A stretch of DNA of 64,000 nt from Wenjunlia vitaminophila DSM 41686. Its GTDB lineage: Bacteria > Actinomycetota > Actinomycetes > Streptomycetales > Streptomycetaceae. This document shows positions 36,270 through 45,334 of this stretch, piece after piece. The notes beneath the pieces are model-generated. The model did not search any database and was not told the origin of the DNA. It saw nothing but the letters and a program-made list of their open reading frames with translations. The stretch lies in the NCBI RefSeq assembly GCF_000380165.1, contig NZ_KB904634.1, forward strand, positions 125,131-189,130, read 5' to 3'. Position numbers and translations under genes: made by a program. The number at the start of each line of letters is the position of its first letter. Position 1 is the first letter of the stretch.

Positions 36270-36968
36270 TCACCCGGAGCCGGGGTGGCACTCCTGGGTG
36301 GGGATCTGCACCGTGGGCTCGTCGGGAAGCGGCGGCAGGGGCCCCACCACCGCCTCGTAGCGCAGGGACAGGCCGCTGATCAGGGCCTCGAGGCCCACCT
36401 CGAAGGCCAGCTCGTCCACCTCCTGCTGGTACCGCGGCAGCAGGTGCGCCTGGGCGAGCGCCGGGTAGCGCTCGCGGTACAGGTCGGCGTCGTCGACGAA
36501 GCCACGGGCGAACGAGCCCAGGGCGGAACCGGCGATGAAGTAGCGCATCATGGCACCGATCCGGGTGGCGTGCGGCACCGGCCACCCCGCGTCGCGCAGC
36601 CCGCCGAACACCGCGTTGGCGAGGCGCAGCGAGGCGGGCCGACGGCCGGGGCCCTGGGCGAGGAAGGGAACGATGTTCGGGTGGGCCGCGAGGGCCGCGC
36701 GGTAGGAGCGGCCCCAACGGCGCAGTGCCACCCGCCAGTCGCAGGAGCCGAACATCGACAGGTCGACCTGGGCGACGACGCTGTCGGCGGCCGCGTCCAG
36801 GATCTCTTCCTTGGTGGCGAAGTGGTTGTACAGGGAGGGTCCGCTCACTCCCAGTTCGGCGGCGAGCCGACGGGTGGACAGGGCCTGGAGACCCTCACTG
36901 TCCATCAGGGCGAGCGCCGCCTCGACAATGCGTTCCCGGCTCAGCAGTGGGTGGCGGGGCCTCGCCAT
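36270..36968 (-). CDS. TetR-family transcriptional repressor
   Basis: 232 residues. N-terminal HTH: RERIVEAALALMDSEGLQAL, STRRLAAELGVSGPSLYNHF, ATKEEILDAAADSV. The C-terminal ligand domain (about 75-215) has the TetR_C_1 look. Start at ATG 36968 with GAAGGA upstream; a longer frame to 37043 has no ribosome site. Divergent from the acyl-CoA dehydrogenase, with an inverted repeat between, so it probably represses that gene and perhaps the alcohol/aldehyde genes. Confidence 0.92.
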   Translation of the reverse strand: MARPRHPLLSRERIVEAALALMDSEGLQALSTRRLAAELGVSGPSLYNHFATKEEILDAAADSVVAQVDLSMFGSCDWRVALRRWGRSYRAALAAHPNIVPFLAQGPGRRPASLRLANAVFGGLRDAGWPVPHATRIGAMMRYFIAGSALGSFARGFVDDADLYRERYPALAQAHLLPRYQQEVDELAFEVGLEALISGLSLRYEAVVGPLPPLPDEPTVQIPTQECHPGSG

Positions 36969-37046
36969 GGCTGCGGGGTCCTTCACGGTCGTCACAGGTG
37001 GGGCGAGGCCCATTGTTCCATCTTCCGAGGGGTGGTGGACCACAGT

Positions 37047-37063
37047 AACTAGCAGTGGTAGTT
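37047..37063. promoter_or_regulatory. Inverted repeat, candidate TetR operator
   Basis: AACTA (37047-37051) and TAGTT (37059-37063) with a seven-base centre, in the 197-base divergent region between TetR and acyl-CoA dehydrogenase. It is the only AT-rich symmetry there. Confidence 0.4.
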
Positions 37064-37165
37064 TCCTCCCCCCGCACCGTACGCTCCGTCAGCCGATGAC
37101 CGCGAGACGCCACCGTGGCCGCCGACAGCGACGGCCACTTCGCGACAAGGACCGAGGGACCCGCG

Positions 37166-38317
37166 ATGAATCTGGAGCTCTCCGACGAACAAGCGGCCGT
37201 GCGCATGCTGGCCGCGAGGTTCACCGACCGTGAGATCATCCCGCACGCCGCCTCCTGGGACCGCGCCGAGTCCGTGGACCGGGCCGTCATCGGACACCTC
37301 GCCGCACTGGGCTTCCTCGGCCTCACCGTGCCGGTGGAGCACGGCGGTTCCGGCGGCGACCACCTCTCCTACTGCCTGGTGCTCGAGGAGTTGGGCCGGG
37401 GCGACTCCTCCGTGCGGGGCATCGTCTCCGTCTCCCTGGGGCTGGTCGCCAAGTCGATCCACACCTACGGAACACCGGACCAGCAGCAGCGGTGGCTGCC
37501 GGCCCTGTGCGCCGGGGAAGCGCTCGGCTGCTTCGCGCTCACCGAGCCCGACACGGGGTCCGACGCGGCCAACCTGAGTACCCGTGCGGTGCGGGACGGC
37601 GGTGACTGGCTCCTGCACGGCACCAAGACGTTCATCAGCAACGGCACCTGGGCGGACGTGGCGCTGGTCTTCGCCCGCACCGGCGGGGCGGGGCACCGGG
37701 GCATCACCGCGTTCCTGGTGCAGACGGACGCCCCCGGCTTCACCCGGGCCGACCTGCGCGGCAAGCTGGGGCTGCGCGGACAGGCCACCTCCTCGCTGTT
37801 CCTTGACGGGGTGCGGGTCCCGGACTCGGCGAGGCTCGGAGCCGTCGGGCAGGGCTTCACCGTGGCGATGTCCGCGCTGGCCAAGGGCCGGATGTCGGTG
37901 GCGGCCGGATGTGTCGGGATCGCCCAGGGCTGCCTGGACGCGGCGGTGCGGTACGCCAACGAGCGCACCCAGTTCGGCCGACCCATAGCCGGGCACCAGT
38001 TGGTGCAGGAGCTGTTGGCCGACATCGCCGTGGACACCGACGCGGCCCGCCTGCTGGTGTGGCGGGTCGCCGACCTGATCGACCGCGGCCAGCCGTTCGC
38101 CACGGAGTCGTCCACGGCCAAACTGTTCGCCAGCGAGGCGGCGGTGCGCGCGGCCAACAACGCGCTCCAGGTCTTCGGCGGCTACGGGTACATCGACGAG
38201 TACCCGGTCGGGAAGTTCCTCAGGGACGCCCGGGTGACCACGCTCTACGAGGGCACCAGCCAGATCCACAAGCTGCTCATCGGCCGGTCGCTGACGGGCG
38301 TGAACGCCTTCACCTGA
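37166..38317 (+). CDS. Acyl-CoA dehydrogenase
   Basis: 383 residues. FAD enzyme of beta-oxidation type: CFALTEPDTGSDAANLST and FISNGTWADVALVFART (FAD/substrate sites), RTQFGRPIAGHQLVQELLAD, LQVFGGYGYIDEYPVGKFLRD and catalytic Glu in LYEGTSQIHKL. ATG 37166 has GAGGGA upstream. With the ALDH, ADH and TetR genes it suggests breakdown of an alcohol or branched acid to acyl-CoA; chain length cannot be told. Confidence 0.94.
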   Translation: MNLELSDEQAAVRMLAARFTDREIIPHAASWDRAESVDRAVIGHLAALGFLGLTVPVEHGGSGGDHLSYCLVLEELGRGDSSVRGIVSVSLGLVAKSIHTYGTPDQQQRWLPALCAGEALGCFALTEPDTGSDAANLSTRAVRDGGDWLLHGTKTFISNGTWADVALVFARTGGAGHRGITAFLVQTDAPGFTRADLRGKLGLRGQATSSLFLDGVRVPDSARLGAVGQGFTVAMSALAKGRMSVAAGCVGIAQGCLDAAVRYANERTQFGRPIAGHQLVQELLADIAVDTDAARLLVWRVADLIDRGQPFATESSTAKLFASEAAVRAANNALQVFGGYGYIDEYPVGKFLRDARVTTLYEGTSQIHKLLIGRSLTGVNAFT

Positions 38318-38406
38318 GCGCCCCGGGCGCCCCGGGGGTGGCGGGAGGTCGTTTAGCCGCGGCGCTGCTGGGCAGTCGGTGGCGTGCCCAACGGAAGGTG
38401 ACCGCC

Positions 38407-39978
38407 ATGCCGCTGCCTCCGCTGCACGCGTCCTACTGGATGGACTCCACCCAGAGCACCGACTTCCCCTGTCTGGACGAGGACCGGGAGGCTGACGTCG
38501 TCGTGGTCGGCGGTGGCATCGCCGGGCTCTGCACCGCCTGGGAACTGGTCCGCGCCGGTCGGGGCGTGGTGCTGCTGGAGGCCGGGCGGATCGCCTCCGG
38601 GGTGACCGGGCACACCACGGCGAAGCTGTCCTGCCTGCACTCCCTGATCTACGCGCGGCTGCGGGCCGCGTCGGGAGCCGACGCGGCCCGCTGGTACGCC
38701 ACCTCCCAGCGGGAGGCCATCGACCGCGTGTTCCGGCTCGTGGAGGACCTCGGGGTGGACTGCGAACTGGAGACCGCGGACTCGTACACCTACGCCGTCA
38801 CCCCCGACACCGCGGCCCGGGTGCGGGAGGAGGCCGAGGCGGCTCGGCAGGCCGGGCTGCCGGCGTCGTTCGTCACCAGGACGGAGCTGCCCTTCCCGGT
38901 CGCCGGCGCGGTGCGGGTCGCTGACCAGGCCACGTTCCACCCCCGCAGGTTCCTGCTCGCGCTCGCCGCCGACCTGGTGGCCCGTGGGGGCCGGATCTTC
39001 GAGGGAAGCCGGGTGACCGGGCTGCGCGAGGGCGAGCCGTGCCGAGTGACCACCGAGCCCGGCCCCGCGGTGACCGCCGCGGACGTGGTGGTCGCCACCC
39101 ACTACCCGGTGTTCAACCGCGCGCTGTCCTTCGCCCGGCTGGAGCCGCGCCGGGAGCTGGTGATCGCCGGCCCGGTCCCGTCGGACCGGGCCCCGGCGGG
39201 GATGTACCTCACCCCGGACCAGAACACCCGCTCGGTGCGGACCGCCCCGTACGGCGCGGGGCAGCGCCTGCTGATCGTCACCGGTGAGCACTTCGGGCCG
39301 GGCACCGGCAGGGTGCGCGAGAGGCAGGAGCGGCTGACCGCCTGGGCCCGGGAGCACTTCCCCGACCTGGTGCCCACCTACCAGTGGGCGGCCCAGGACA
39401 ACGCCACCACCGACGGCCTGCCCCACGTCGGGCCGTTCCACCCCCGGGCGCGCCACGTCCACGTCGCCACCGGGTTCGGGGGCTGGGGGATGAGCAACGG
39501 TGTGATGGCCGGCGGGCTGCTCGCCGCCCACCTCACCGGGCGGGAGCTGCCACCGTGGGCGTCCCTGTACGACCCCCGGCGGCTGCACCCGGTGCGCGAG
39601 GCGCCGGCCCTGCTGGGGTTGCAGGCGTCGGTCGCCCGGCACTTCGTGGGGGACCGCCTGCCGGGGGCCACGACGGACTCGGTGGCCCGGATCGCGCCCG
39701 GGGGCGGCGCCGTGGTCCGGTGCGGGGGCCGCCACCTCGCGGTGCACCGGGACGACCTCGGAGGGCTGCACGCGGTGCAGGCGCGCTGCACCCACCTGGG
39801 CTGCCTGGTCCGGTTCAACGACGCGGAACGCACCTGGGAGTGCCCGTGCCACGGTTCCCGGTTCGACGTGGAGGGACACGTCCTGCAGGGGCCCGCCGTC
39901 CGTCCGCTGCGTCCGGAGCCGGTCCGCGACGATCCCCGCACCGACCCGGGCACCGACGCCGGGACGCCGCCGCACTGA
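38407..39978 (+). CDS. FAD-dependent oxidoreductase fused to a Rieske 2Fe-2S domain
   Basis: 523 residues. N-terminal DAO-type flavoprotein (about 1-400): DVVVVGGGIAGLCTAWEL dinucleotide motif, VTGHTTAKLSCLHSLIY, and HVATGFGGWGMSNGVMAGGLLA near the end. C-terminal Rieske domain (about 420-510) with cluster ligands in CTHLGCLVRF and CPCHGSRFD. This fusion family occurs in actinobacteria and Bacillus; the reaction is not established. GGAAGGTGA lies just before the ATG. Confidence 0.92.
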   Translation: MPLPPLHASYWMDSTQSTDFPCLDEDREADVVVVGGGIAGLCTAWELVRAGRGVVLLEAGRIASGVTGHTTAKLSCLHSLIYARLRAASGADAARWYATSQREAIDRVFRLVEDLGVDCELETADSYTYAVTPDTAARVREEAEAARQAGLPASFVTRTELPFPVAGAVRVADQATFHPRRFLLALAADLVARGGRIFEGSRVTGLREGEPCRVTTEPGPAVTAADVVVATHYPVFNRALSFARLEPRRELVIAGPVPSDRAPAGMYLTPDQNTRSVRTAPYGAGQRLLIVTGEHFGPGTGRVRERQERLTAWAREHFPDLVPTYQWAAQDNATTDGLPHVGPFHPRARHVHVATGFGGWGMSNGVMAGGLLAAHLTGRELPPWASLYDPRRLHPVREAPALLGLQASVARHFVGDRLPGATTDSVARIAPGGGAVVRCGGRHLAVHRDDLGGLHAVQARCTHLGCLVRFNDAERTWECPCHGSRFDVEGHVLQGPAVRPLRPEPVRDDPRTDPGTDAGTPPH

Positions 39979-39979
39979 C

Positions 39980-40000
39980 CCGGCCCGCGCCGCGGGCCGG
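39980..40000. terminator. Hairpin between convergent genes
   Basis: CCGGCCCGCG (39980-39989) and CGCGGGCCGG (39991-40000) are exact complements around one base, in the 30-base gap between the FAD-Rieske gene and the siderophore-interacting gene. Confidence 0.65.
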
Positions 40001-40008
40001 CGCCTGGG

Positions 40009-40854
40009 CTACCGCAGCGCCTGCTCCTCCTCGCGGTCGATCCGGGCGTTCCACTCCTTCTTGGACGCCCGCCAGCCCTCGTCGTCCACGTCGCAGCGCC
40101 AGTAACCGGAGATCGAGAGCTGTTCGGGCGCCATCTGGTTCTCCACCCGCAGCCAGCGCCGCAGGTTCCGCACGAAGTGCGCCTCGCCGTGGACGAACGC
40201 CTGGCCGCGTCCCCCGGGCAGGGGCCGGGCCCGCACCTCTTCCACCAGGGCCTCGCCGAACGGCCTGCCGGCCCGGTGCACCCAGACCACCTCGACGTCG
40301 CCGGAGGCGTCGAGCTTCAGTTCCTCCTCGGCGTCGGCGACCTCCACCAGGACCCGGGCGGGGACGGCGTGGGGCAGCCGCTCGACCGCCGCGGCGATCG
40401 CCGGCAGCGCACTGGTGTCGCCGACCAGCAGGTGCCAGTCCGCCGCGGGGTCAGGGGCGTAGGCGCCCCCGGGGCCGAGGAAGGAGATCTCGTCCCCGCG
40501 CCGCGCCGCGGCTGCCCAGGGCCCGCCAAGGCCGGTGTCGCCGTGGTACACGAAGTCGATGGTGAGTTCGAGGGCCGCCGGGTCGAAGGCCCGCACGGTG
40601 TAGGCGCGGGTCCGCGGCCACTGGTCGGGCGGCAGCTCGGCGCGGACCGCCTCCAGGTCCAGCGGGCGGGGGTACTCCACTCCCGGCCGGGGGAACACCA
40701 GCTTCACGTAGTGGTCGGTGTACTCGCCCACCTCGAGGTCCGCCAGTTCGGGTCCGCCGAGGACGACCCTGATCAGGCGGGGGGTCAGCCATTCTGTGCG
40801 CAGCACCCCCGCGGTACGCAGCCGTGGCTTTCGACGTTGCGGTCGGTCGGACAA
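40009..40854 (-). CDS. Siderophore-interacting protein (flavin ferric-siderophore reductase)
   Basis: 281 residues. SIP/ViuB family: FAD-binding barrel (about 10-130, with TPRLIRVVLGG, VKLVFPRP and TRAYTVRAFDP), then the NAD(P)H part (HLLVGDTSALPAIAAAVERL) and the C-terminal signature SISGYWRCDVDDEGWRASKKEW. It releases iron from imported ferric siderophores by reduction. TTG 40854 is chosen because GGGAGAG lies about seven bases upstream; GTG 40869 is the alternative without a site. An iron box lies about 64 bases upstream. No siderophore synthesis or uptake genes adjoin. Confidence 0.92.
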   Translation of the reverse strand: MSDRPQRRKPRLRTAGVLRTEWLTPRLIRVVLGGPELADLEVGEYTDHYVKLVFPRPGVEYPRPLDLEAVRAELPPDQWPRTRAYTVRAFDPAALELTIDFVYHGDTGLGGPWAAAARRGDEISFLGPGGAYAPDPAADWHLLVGDTSALPAIAAAVERLPHAVPARVLVEVADAEEELKLDASGDVEVVWVHRAGRPFGEALVEEVRARPLPGGRGQAFVHGEAHFVRNLRRWLRVENQMAPEQLSISGYWRCDVDDEGWRASKKEWNARIDREEEQALR

Positions 40855-40917
40855 CGAGCACTCTCCCACTGCGGTGACGGGGCCGGGCCCGGCTCGGCCA
40901 GGCGACCGAACACAGCC

Positions 40918-40935
40918 AGTTAGGCAAGCCTAACT
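40918..40935. promoter_or_regulatory. Iron box (DmdR/IdeR-type operator)
   Basis: AGTTAGGC-AA-GCCTAACT is a perfect 8-bp inverted repeat containing the TTAGG...CCTAA core of actinobacterial iron-repressor sites. It lies upstream of the siderophore-interacting gene, so expression should rise when iron is scarce. Confidence 0.75.
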
Positions 40936-41424
40936 TACACAGCGCGCCAGGGCGACCCGGCGCCCCTCCCTGGGCCCCCGGCGCCCGGACCGGGGTGCTC
41001 CGCTCTTCGAGATGCCCTACGAAGGAGAAGCCATCAGACGGCGCACGCCCACTCCTGCCACCCGACGGGGCCGCCGGTCGAGACGTCCGGTAGCGAACCT
41101 TGTCAGTGACCGCTGGCAGGTTTACGGTGCCCCGTGCCGGAGTCGGCCGCGCACCGGCGCGCGCGCCGCGACGACCCACACCCTTTTCCCGTTCACTTCT
41201 TCACCGGCATTCGACGGACAAGCGCGGTGGGCGGCGTCGACTCTGCCTTTTCTGCATTTCCGGCAATTCGCAACCACATCGCGGTCAATAAATCATCACA
41301 ACACCCCTTGCCGGGGCGGTGCCGTGTCCCGCATCATCGCTACCAGTCGGTAGCTTTCTTTCGCGGCGTGGTCCGCGTGCCGTGGCCTTCTGCCGCGATC
41401 TCCTCATCACAAAGGACGTGAACC
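40936..41424. other. Long divergent intergenic region
   Basis: About 490 bases between the iron box and the DUF6230 gene. Its right part (about 41200-41420) is clearly richer in A/T than the surroundings and should hold the DUF6230 promoter. No RNA or gene recognised. Confidence 0.4.
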
Positions 41425-42045
41425 ATGAGGGACTCTGAGGGTAGACAGGTCACGGGACGGGTGCGCTGGCGGCGTTTCGCCGCGCTGTCCGTTCCCGGAT
41501 TCGCAGCAACGGCGGCGCTTGCCGTCGCCCTGGCCAACGGCGCCATCGCGGCGTCCTTCGCCGTTTCCGGCCAGCAGTTCAAGGTCTCCGCCGACAAGCT
41601 CGAAGGCACGGGCTTCGCCCAGTACGGGAGTGTGGACACCAACGCCAGGGACGAGTTGTTACCGGTGATGGTCACCGCCATCAAGGACTCGGACATCCAC
41701 AACCTGTGCCAGTCCGTGGTCACGTCCCTGCCCATCATCGGCGACATCTCACTGAAGATCTCCGCGGGCGGGGAGGGCACCCCCGTCGAGGCCAAGGACC
41801 TGTTCGTGGACGCCACCCAACTGTCGGGAAACGCCTCGTTCACCAACATCGAGATCGGCCGTGACGCATCCACCCTGGACAAGGGCCCCAAGGGGGCACG
41901 GGGTTGGCAGGACGCGTTCGCCCAGCAGTCGGACACGGTCAGCATCACCGACCTGGAACAGGTCGCCTGGGCCACCAACGCCGGAACGTTCAAGCTCACC
42001 GATCTCAACATGAAGATCAGCAAGGGCAAGAAGGAATGCTTCTGA
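41425..42045 (+). CDS. DUF6230 family protein
   Basis: 206 residues: a basic start (RVRWRRFAALSVPGFAATAA), one membrane helix (about 22-44), then an outside beta-rich domain (FAVSGQQFKVSADKLEGTGF, DSDIHNLCQSV, TDLEQVAWATNAGTFKLTDL) ending KKECF. This matches DUF6230, a streptomycete family sometimes misnamed cholesterol esterase; role unknown. AAAGGA precedes the ATG. It is 22 bases from its usual partner DUF6114 and starts a five-gene rightward group. Confidence 0.88.
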   Translation: MRDSEGRQVTGRVRWRRFAALSVPGFAATAALAVALANGAIAASFAVSGQQFKVSADKLEGTGFAQYGSVDTNARDELLPVMVTAIKDSDIHNLCQSVVTSLPIIGDISLKISAGGEGTPVEAKDLFVDATQLSGNASFTNIEIGRDASTLDKGPKGARGWQDAFAQQSDTVSITDLEQVAWATNAGTFKLTDLNMKISKGKKECF

Positions 42046-42067
42046 GCGGACGCAGGGGGAGGTCACG

Positions 42068-42535
42068 GTGAGGGCGGTCCTGGCACGTTGGAGACGTTGG
42101 CGCAGGAGCCGGCCGTTCTGGGGCGGGGTGTTCACGGTCGCAGCCGGCGCTGAAATCTGCGCAATTCCGCTCGCCCCCATGGAGGTCATGCTGCACGAGG
42201 GAATTGCCGGTTTCTACTCGATCCTCCTGGGACTGCTTCTGATCCTGATGGGACTGACCTTCTGGTTCGCGCCCCACTTCCGGTCCCTGGCCGGAATAGT
42301 CGCCGTCATCCTGGCCGCGGCGTGCCTGGTGCTGTCCAACCTCGGTGGTTTCTTCCTGGGCACCGTCGTGGCCATCATCGGCGGCAGCATGGGATTCGGT
42401 TGGCAGCCACACCCGCACCGCCAGGACGACGCCGCCGCACCCGGCGAACCGCCCGGGGAAGGCGGTGCACCACGGGCCGAGGACGGCGCCACCCCCCGGT
42501 CCGCACCACCCGCACGTTCCACCCACCCTCAGTAA
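42068..42535 (+). CDS. DUF6114 family membrane protein
   Basis: 155 residues. After RRWRRSRPFWGGVFTVAAGA there are three or four hydrophobic helices (about 15-110) and a Pro/Gly/Ala-rich hydrophilic tail (about 112-155). The RPFWGG start and the placement directly after DUF6230 identify DUF6114. GTG start preceded by GGGAGG. Presumably forms a membrane complex with DUF6230; function unknown. Confidence 0.87.
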   Translation: MRAVLARWRRWRRSRPFWGGVFTVAAGAEICAIPLAPMEVMLHEGIAGFYSILLGLLLILMGLTFWFAPHFRSLAGIVAVILAAACLVLSNLGGFFLGTVVAIIGGSMGFGWQPHPHRQDDAAAPGEPPGEGGAPRAEDGATPRSAPPARSTHPQ

Positions 42536-42551
42536 AGGAGTGCACTCGGTG

Positions 42552-43268
42552 ATGAGCCATTCCTTCTCGTCGAGCGATGGCGGGTCACGCACCATCCTCA
42601 GGGCCACCACCGCGGTCGCCGCCGCGTTGGGGCTGACCATGGCCGGGACCGGGCTCGCCGGAGCCGCCGGCGCACCGGACCTGGCCCCGTCAACCACCGT
42701 CACCCCGGCCGGGGCGTACTTCTCCGCCTCCCTCGTGCCAGGCACCAAGGCCACCTTCAGCGCCGGAGGCGTCGTGGTGACCTGCTCGGTCTCCGAGACC
42801 GTGCCCACCTCCCCCCTCGGCACCGACACCAAGAACCAGGTGCCGGCGGCCAACCACAACGCGGACGGTCCGGTCACCTCGGGACTCAACGCGCCCACGT
42901 ACTCCTCGTGCACCACCAACGCACCCGGGGTGAGCGCCACCGTCACCACCAGCGGAGCGTGGTCCATCGACATGCAGTACAGCCCGGACGGCAGCAAGGG
43001 CACGTTGACCGTTCCCGTCGGCGGAGTCGTGGTCAAGACCAGCGGCATCGCCGTGTGTACCGTGACCACCGCCCCGGACGCACCGGCCCAGATCACCGGT
43101 GCCTGGACGGGTGGCAACCCGCCCACCCTCGCGTTCGACGCGGCGGTCCCGGTGCGGGTGGACGGCGGGTTCGGTTGCCCGACCAGTTCGAAGGCCGCCC
43201 AGTTCACCGCCACCTATGAGATCAACAACGTCAGCGATCCGACCGCGCCCGTCACGGTCGGCCCCTGA
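42552..43268 (+). CDS. Secreted beta-rich protein of unknown function with four cysteines
   Basis: 238 residues. Signal peptide (to about 38, LAGAAGA), then a Thr/Val/Gly-rich domain with Cys in VVTCSVSETV, YSSCTTNAPG, IAVCTVTTAP and GGFGCPTSS, probably two disulfides. No family recognised; the sequence looks like an immunoglobulin- or lipocalin-like beta-sandwich. AAAGGAG lies ten bases before the ATG (seven before the adjacent GTG 42549). Thirteen bases after DUF6114, so in one operon with it. Confidence 0.8.
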   Translation: MSHSFSSSDGGSRTILRATTAVAAALGLTMAGTGLAGAAGAPDLAPSTTVTPAGAYFSASLVPGTKATFSAGGVVVTCSVSETVPTSPLGTDTKNQVPAANHNADGPVTSGLNAPTYSSCTTNAPGVSATVTTSGAWSIDMQYSPDGSKGTLTVPVGGVVVKTSGIAVCTVTTAPDAPAQITGAWTGGNPPTLAFDAAVPVRVDGGFGCPTSSKAAQFTATYEINNVSDPTAPVTVGP

Positions 43269-43394
43269 CCCCGCGCCGGCACTGAACCACCCCGGCCGGG
43301 CGACCACGATCACCGTGGCGCCCGGCCGGGGCCGGGGCGGACACCGGCCGGAGGCACGACCCGACGCCCAGTAGGAGCAGGAGGCAGAGACCGC

Positions 43395-44438
43395 GTGAAC
43401 GAGCCAGGTCAGAACGGGCCCACCACCCAGGAGGAACGCGTCGGGGAGGACCCGGCACGCGACGGCCGCGCCCACGACGGGGGTTCCGTACGCCGGCACG
43501 GCCACGGCACCGAACGCGGCGGACCGGAGGTACCCGGGACGTCGCGGTGGGTGGCCTCCCCCGACGGGACCCGACTCCACGTCAGGGAGTACGGGCCGCC
43601 CCGCGCACCCACCGTCCTGCTGGCGCACGGCTGGACCTGCTCGGTCGAGTTCTGGGCGCCGGTGACCCGCAGGCTGCTGTCCCGCGGACTGCGGGTGGTC
43701 GCCTACGACCAGCGCGGCCACGGGCGCAGCGACGTGCCGCGGCGCGCCGGGTACAGCACCAATGCCCTGGCCGACGACCTGCAGACGGTGGCCCTCTCCT
43801 GCGTCGCGGAAGGGGACTCGGCGGTCCTGGTCGGGCACAGCATGGGCGCGATGAGCATCCTGGCCGCCAGCGGCCGTCCCGCTGTGCGGGACCGCGCCGC
43901 GGCGGTGCTGCTGGCCAGCACCGGCTGCTGCGACCTCCTCGACGGCCTGCGGGTGCTGCCGGTGCGCGGTCCGCGGCTGCGGGCCGGTCTGCACCGGGTG
44001 TTCCTGAGCGCCCCGCTGCCGCTCGGCCCGCCCACCGCGGTCAGCCGACGGCTGCTGAAGTACGCCACCATGGGGTCCGCGGCCACCCCGGAGCAGGTCG
44101 AGCTCTGCTGTCGCGTCGTCAACGCCTGCCGGGGCCTGCCTCGTTCCCGTTGGGGGCGGGTGCTGGGCCGGCTGGACCTGCGGGCCAATGTCCCCGAGCT
44201 CTCCGTGCCGACCACGGTGCTGGTGGGCACCTCGGACCGGCTCACCCCGCCCGCTCACTCGCGGCTCCTGGTCGAACGGCTGCCGGAACTGGTGGAGTTC
44301 GTGGAGCTTCCCGGGGCCGGGCACATGACCCCGGTGGAGCGGACGGACGAGGTGGTCGGGGCGGTGTGGCGCCTGGTGCGCGACCACCTCCCCACGGGGG
44401 GAGCCACGCTCCCCGCCGGAGGAAGGGAGACGGTGTGA
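43395..44438 (+). CDS. Alpha/beta hydrolase
   Basis: 347 residues with a polar N-terminal extension of about 50. Hydrolase fold with HGW oxyanion motif (LLAHGWTCSVEFW), nucleophile elbow VGHSMGAMS, acid in GTSDRLTPP and His in GAGHMTPVE. Close to epoxide-hydrolase/haloperoxidase-like esterases; substrate unknown. GTG start with CAGGAGG upstream. Its stop overlaps the SDR start by four bases, so the two are coupled. Confidence 0.9.
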   Translation: MNEPGQNGPTTQEERVGEDPARDGRAHDGGSVRRHGHGTERGGPEVPGTSRWVASPDGTRLHVREYGPPRAPTVLLAHGWTCSVEFWAPVTRRLLSRGLRVVAYDQRGHGRSDVPRRAGYSTNALADDLQTVALSCVAEGDSAVLVGHSMGAMSILAASGRPAVRDRAAAVLLASTGCCDLLDGLRVLPVRGPRLRAGLHRVFLSAPLPLGPPTAVSRRLLKYATMGSAATPEQVELCCRVVNACRGLPRSRWGRVLGRLDLRANVPELSVPTTVLVGTSDRLTPPAHSRLLVERLPELVEFVELPGAGHMTPVERTDEVVGAVWRLVRDHLPTGGATLPAGGRETV

Positions 44439-45334
44439 GCACGGGTCGGCGGTTGACCGGACGGGTGGCCGTGGTCACCGGCGCGGCACGGGGCGTCGGC
44501 GCGGAACTCGCCAGGACCCTGCACGCCCGGGGAGCGCGCGTCGCCCTCCTCGGCCTGGAGCCGGAGGAGTTGGCGAAGGTCGCCGCGGGCTGCGGTGAGG
44601 ACGCCGGGTGGTGGGAGGTCGACGTCACGGACAACGCGGCGCTGGCCCGGGTGGCCGCCGAGGTCGCCGAGCGGTTCGGACGGGTGGACGTGGTGGTGGC
44701 CAACGCCGGCATCGCCGTGGGCGGTCTGTTCGAGCGCGCCGACGCGACCTCCTTCGACCGGGTGGTCGAGGTGAACCTCCTGGGGAGCATAGCCACCGCC
44801 AGGGCGTTCCTCCCGCACCTGGTGCGCTCCCGGGGGCACCTGCTCCAGGTGGCGTCGTTGGCCGCGCTCACCCCGGCCCCGCTGATGGCGGCCTACTGTG
44901 CCAGCAAGTCCGGCGTGGAGGCGTTCGCCCACTGTCTGCGGGCGGAGTTGGCGCTGAGCGGCGTCACCGTCGGGGTGGCGTACCTGAGTTGGACCGACAC
45001 CGACATGGTTCGGGGGGCGTTCGCCCAGGAGGGGATGGCCAGGCTCCGCGGCACCCTGCCGTTCCCGATGAACCGGGTGCATCCCCTTGCCCCCGCCGTG
45101 GAGCGCATCGCCGACGGGGTGGTCCGCCGGAGCGCGCACGTCTACGGGCAGGGCTGGCTCCGCCTGCTCCAGCCGGTGCGGGGCGTGGTGCCCGCGGTGC
45201 TCTCGGCGGCGGCTCCGCGCCGGCTCGCCAGGTTCCGGGACGTCCTGGAGTCGGTGCAGCCCACGGGACCGGTCGGCGCCGGAGGGGAGGCGGACACCCG
45301 GGCGCGCTCCGGTGCCGCCCGGGACGGCCGGTAG
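44435..45334 (+). CDS. Short-chain dehydrogenase/reductase
   Basis: 299 residues. NAD(P) motif TGAARGVGAEL, NNAG-like VVANAGIAVGG, catalytic Ser in LLQVASLAALTPAP and YxxxK in AAYCASKSGVEAF; a C-terminal extension past residue 240 is Arg/Pro-rich and may lie at the membrane. GTG start overlaps the hydrolase stop. The hydrolase-SDR pair suggests metabolism of a hydrophobic ester or ketone; not determined. Confidence 0.92.
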   Translation: MSTGRRLTGRVAVVTGAARGVGAELARTLHARGARVALLGLEPEELAKVAAGCGEDAGWWEVDVTDNAALARVAAEVAERFGRVDVVVANAGIAVGGLFERADATSFDRVVEVNLLGSIATARAFLPHLVRSRGHLLQVASLAALTPAPLMAAYCASKSGVEAFAHCLRAELALSGVTVGVAYLSWTDTDMVRGAFAQEGMARLRGTLPFPMNRVHPLAPAVERIADGVVRRSAHVYGQGWLRLLQPVRGVVPAVLSAAAPRRLARFRDVLESVQPTGPVGAGGEADTRARSGAARDGR

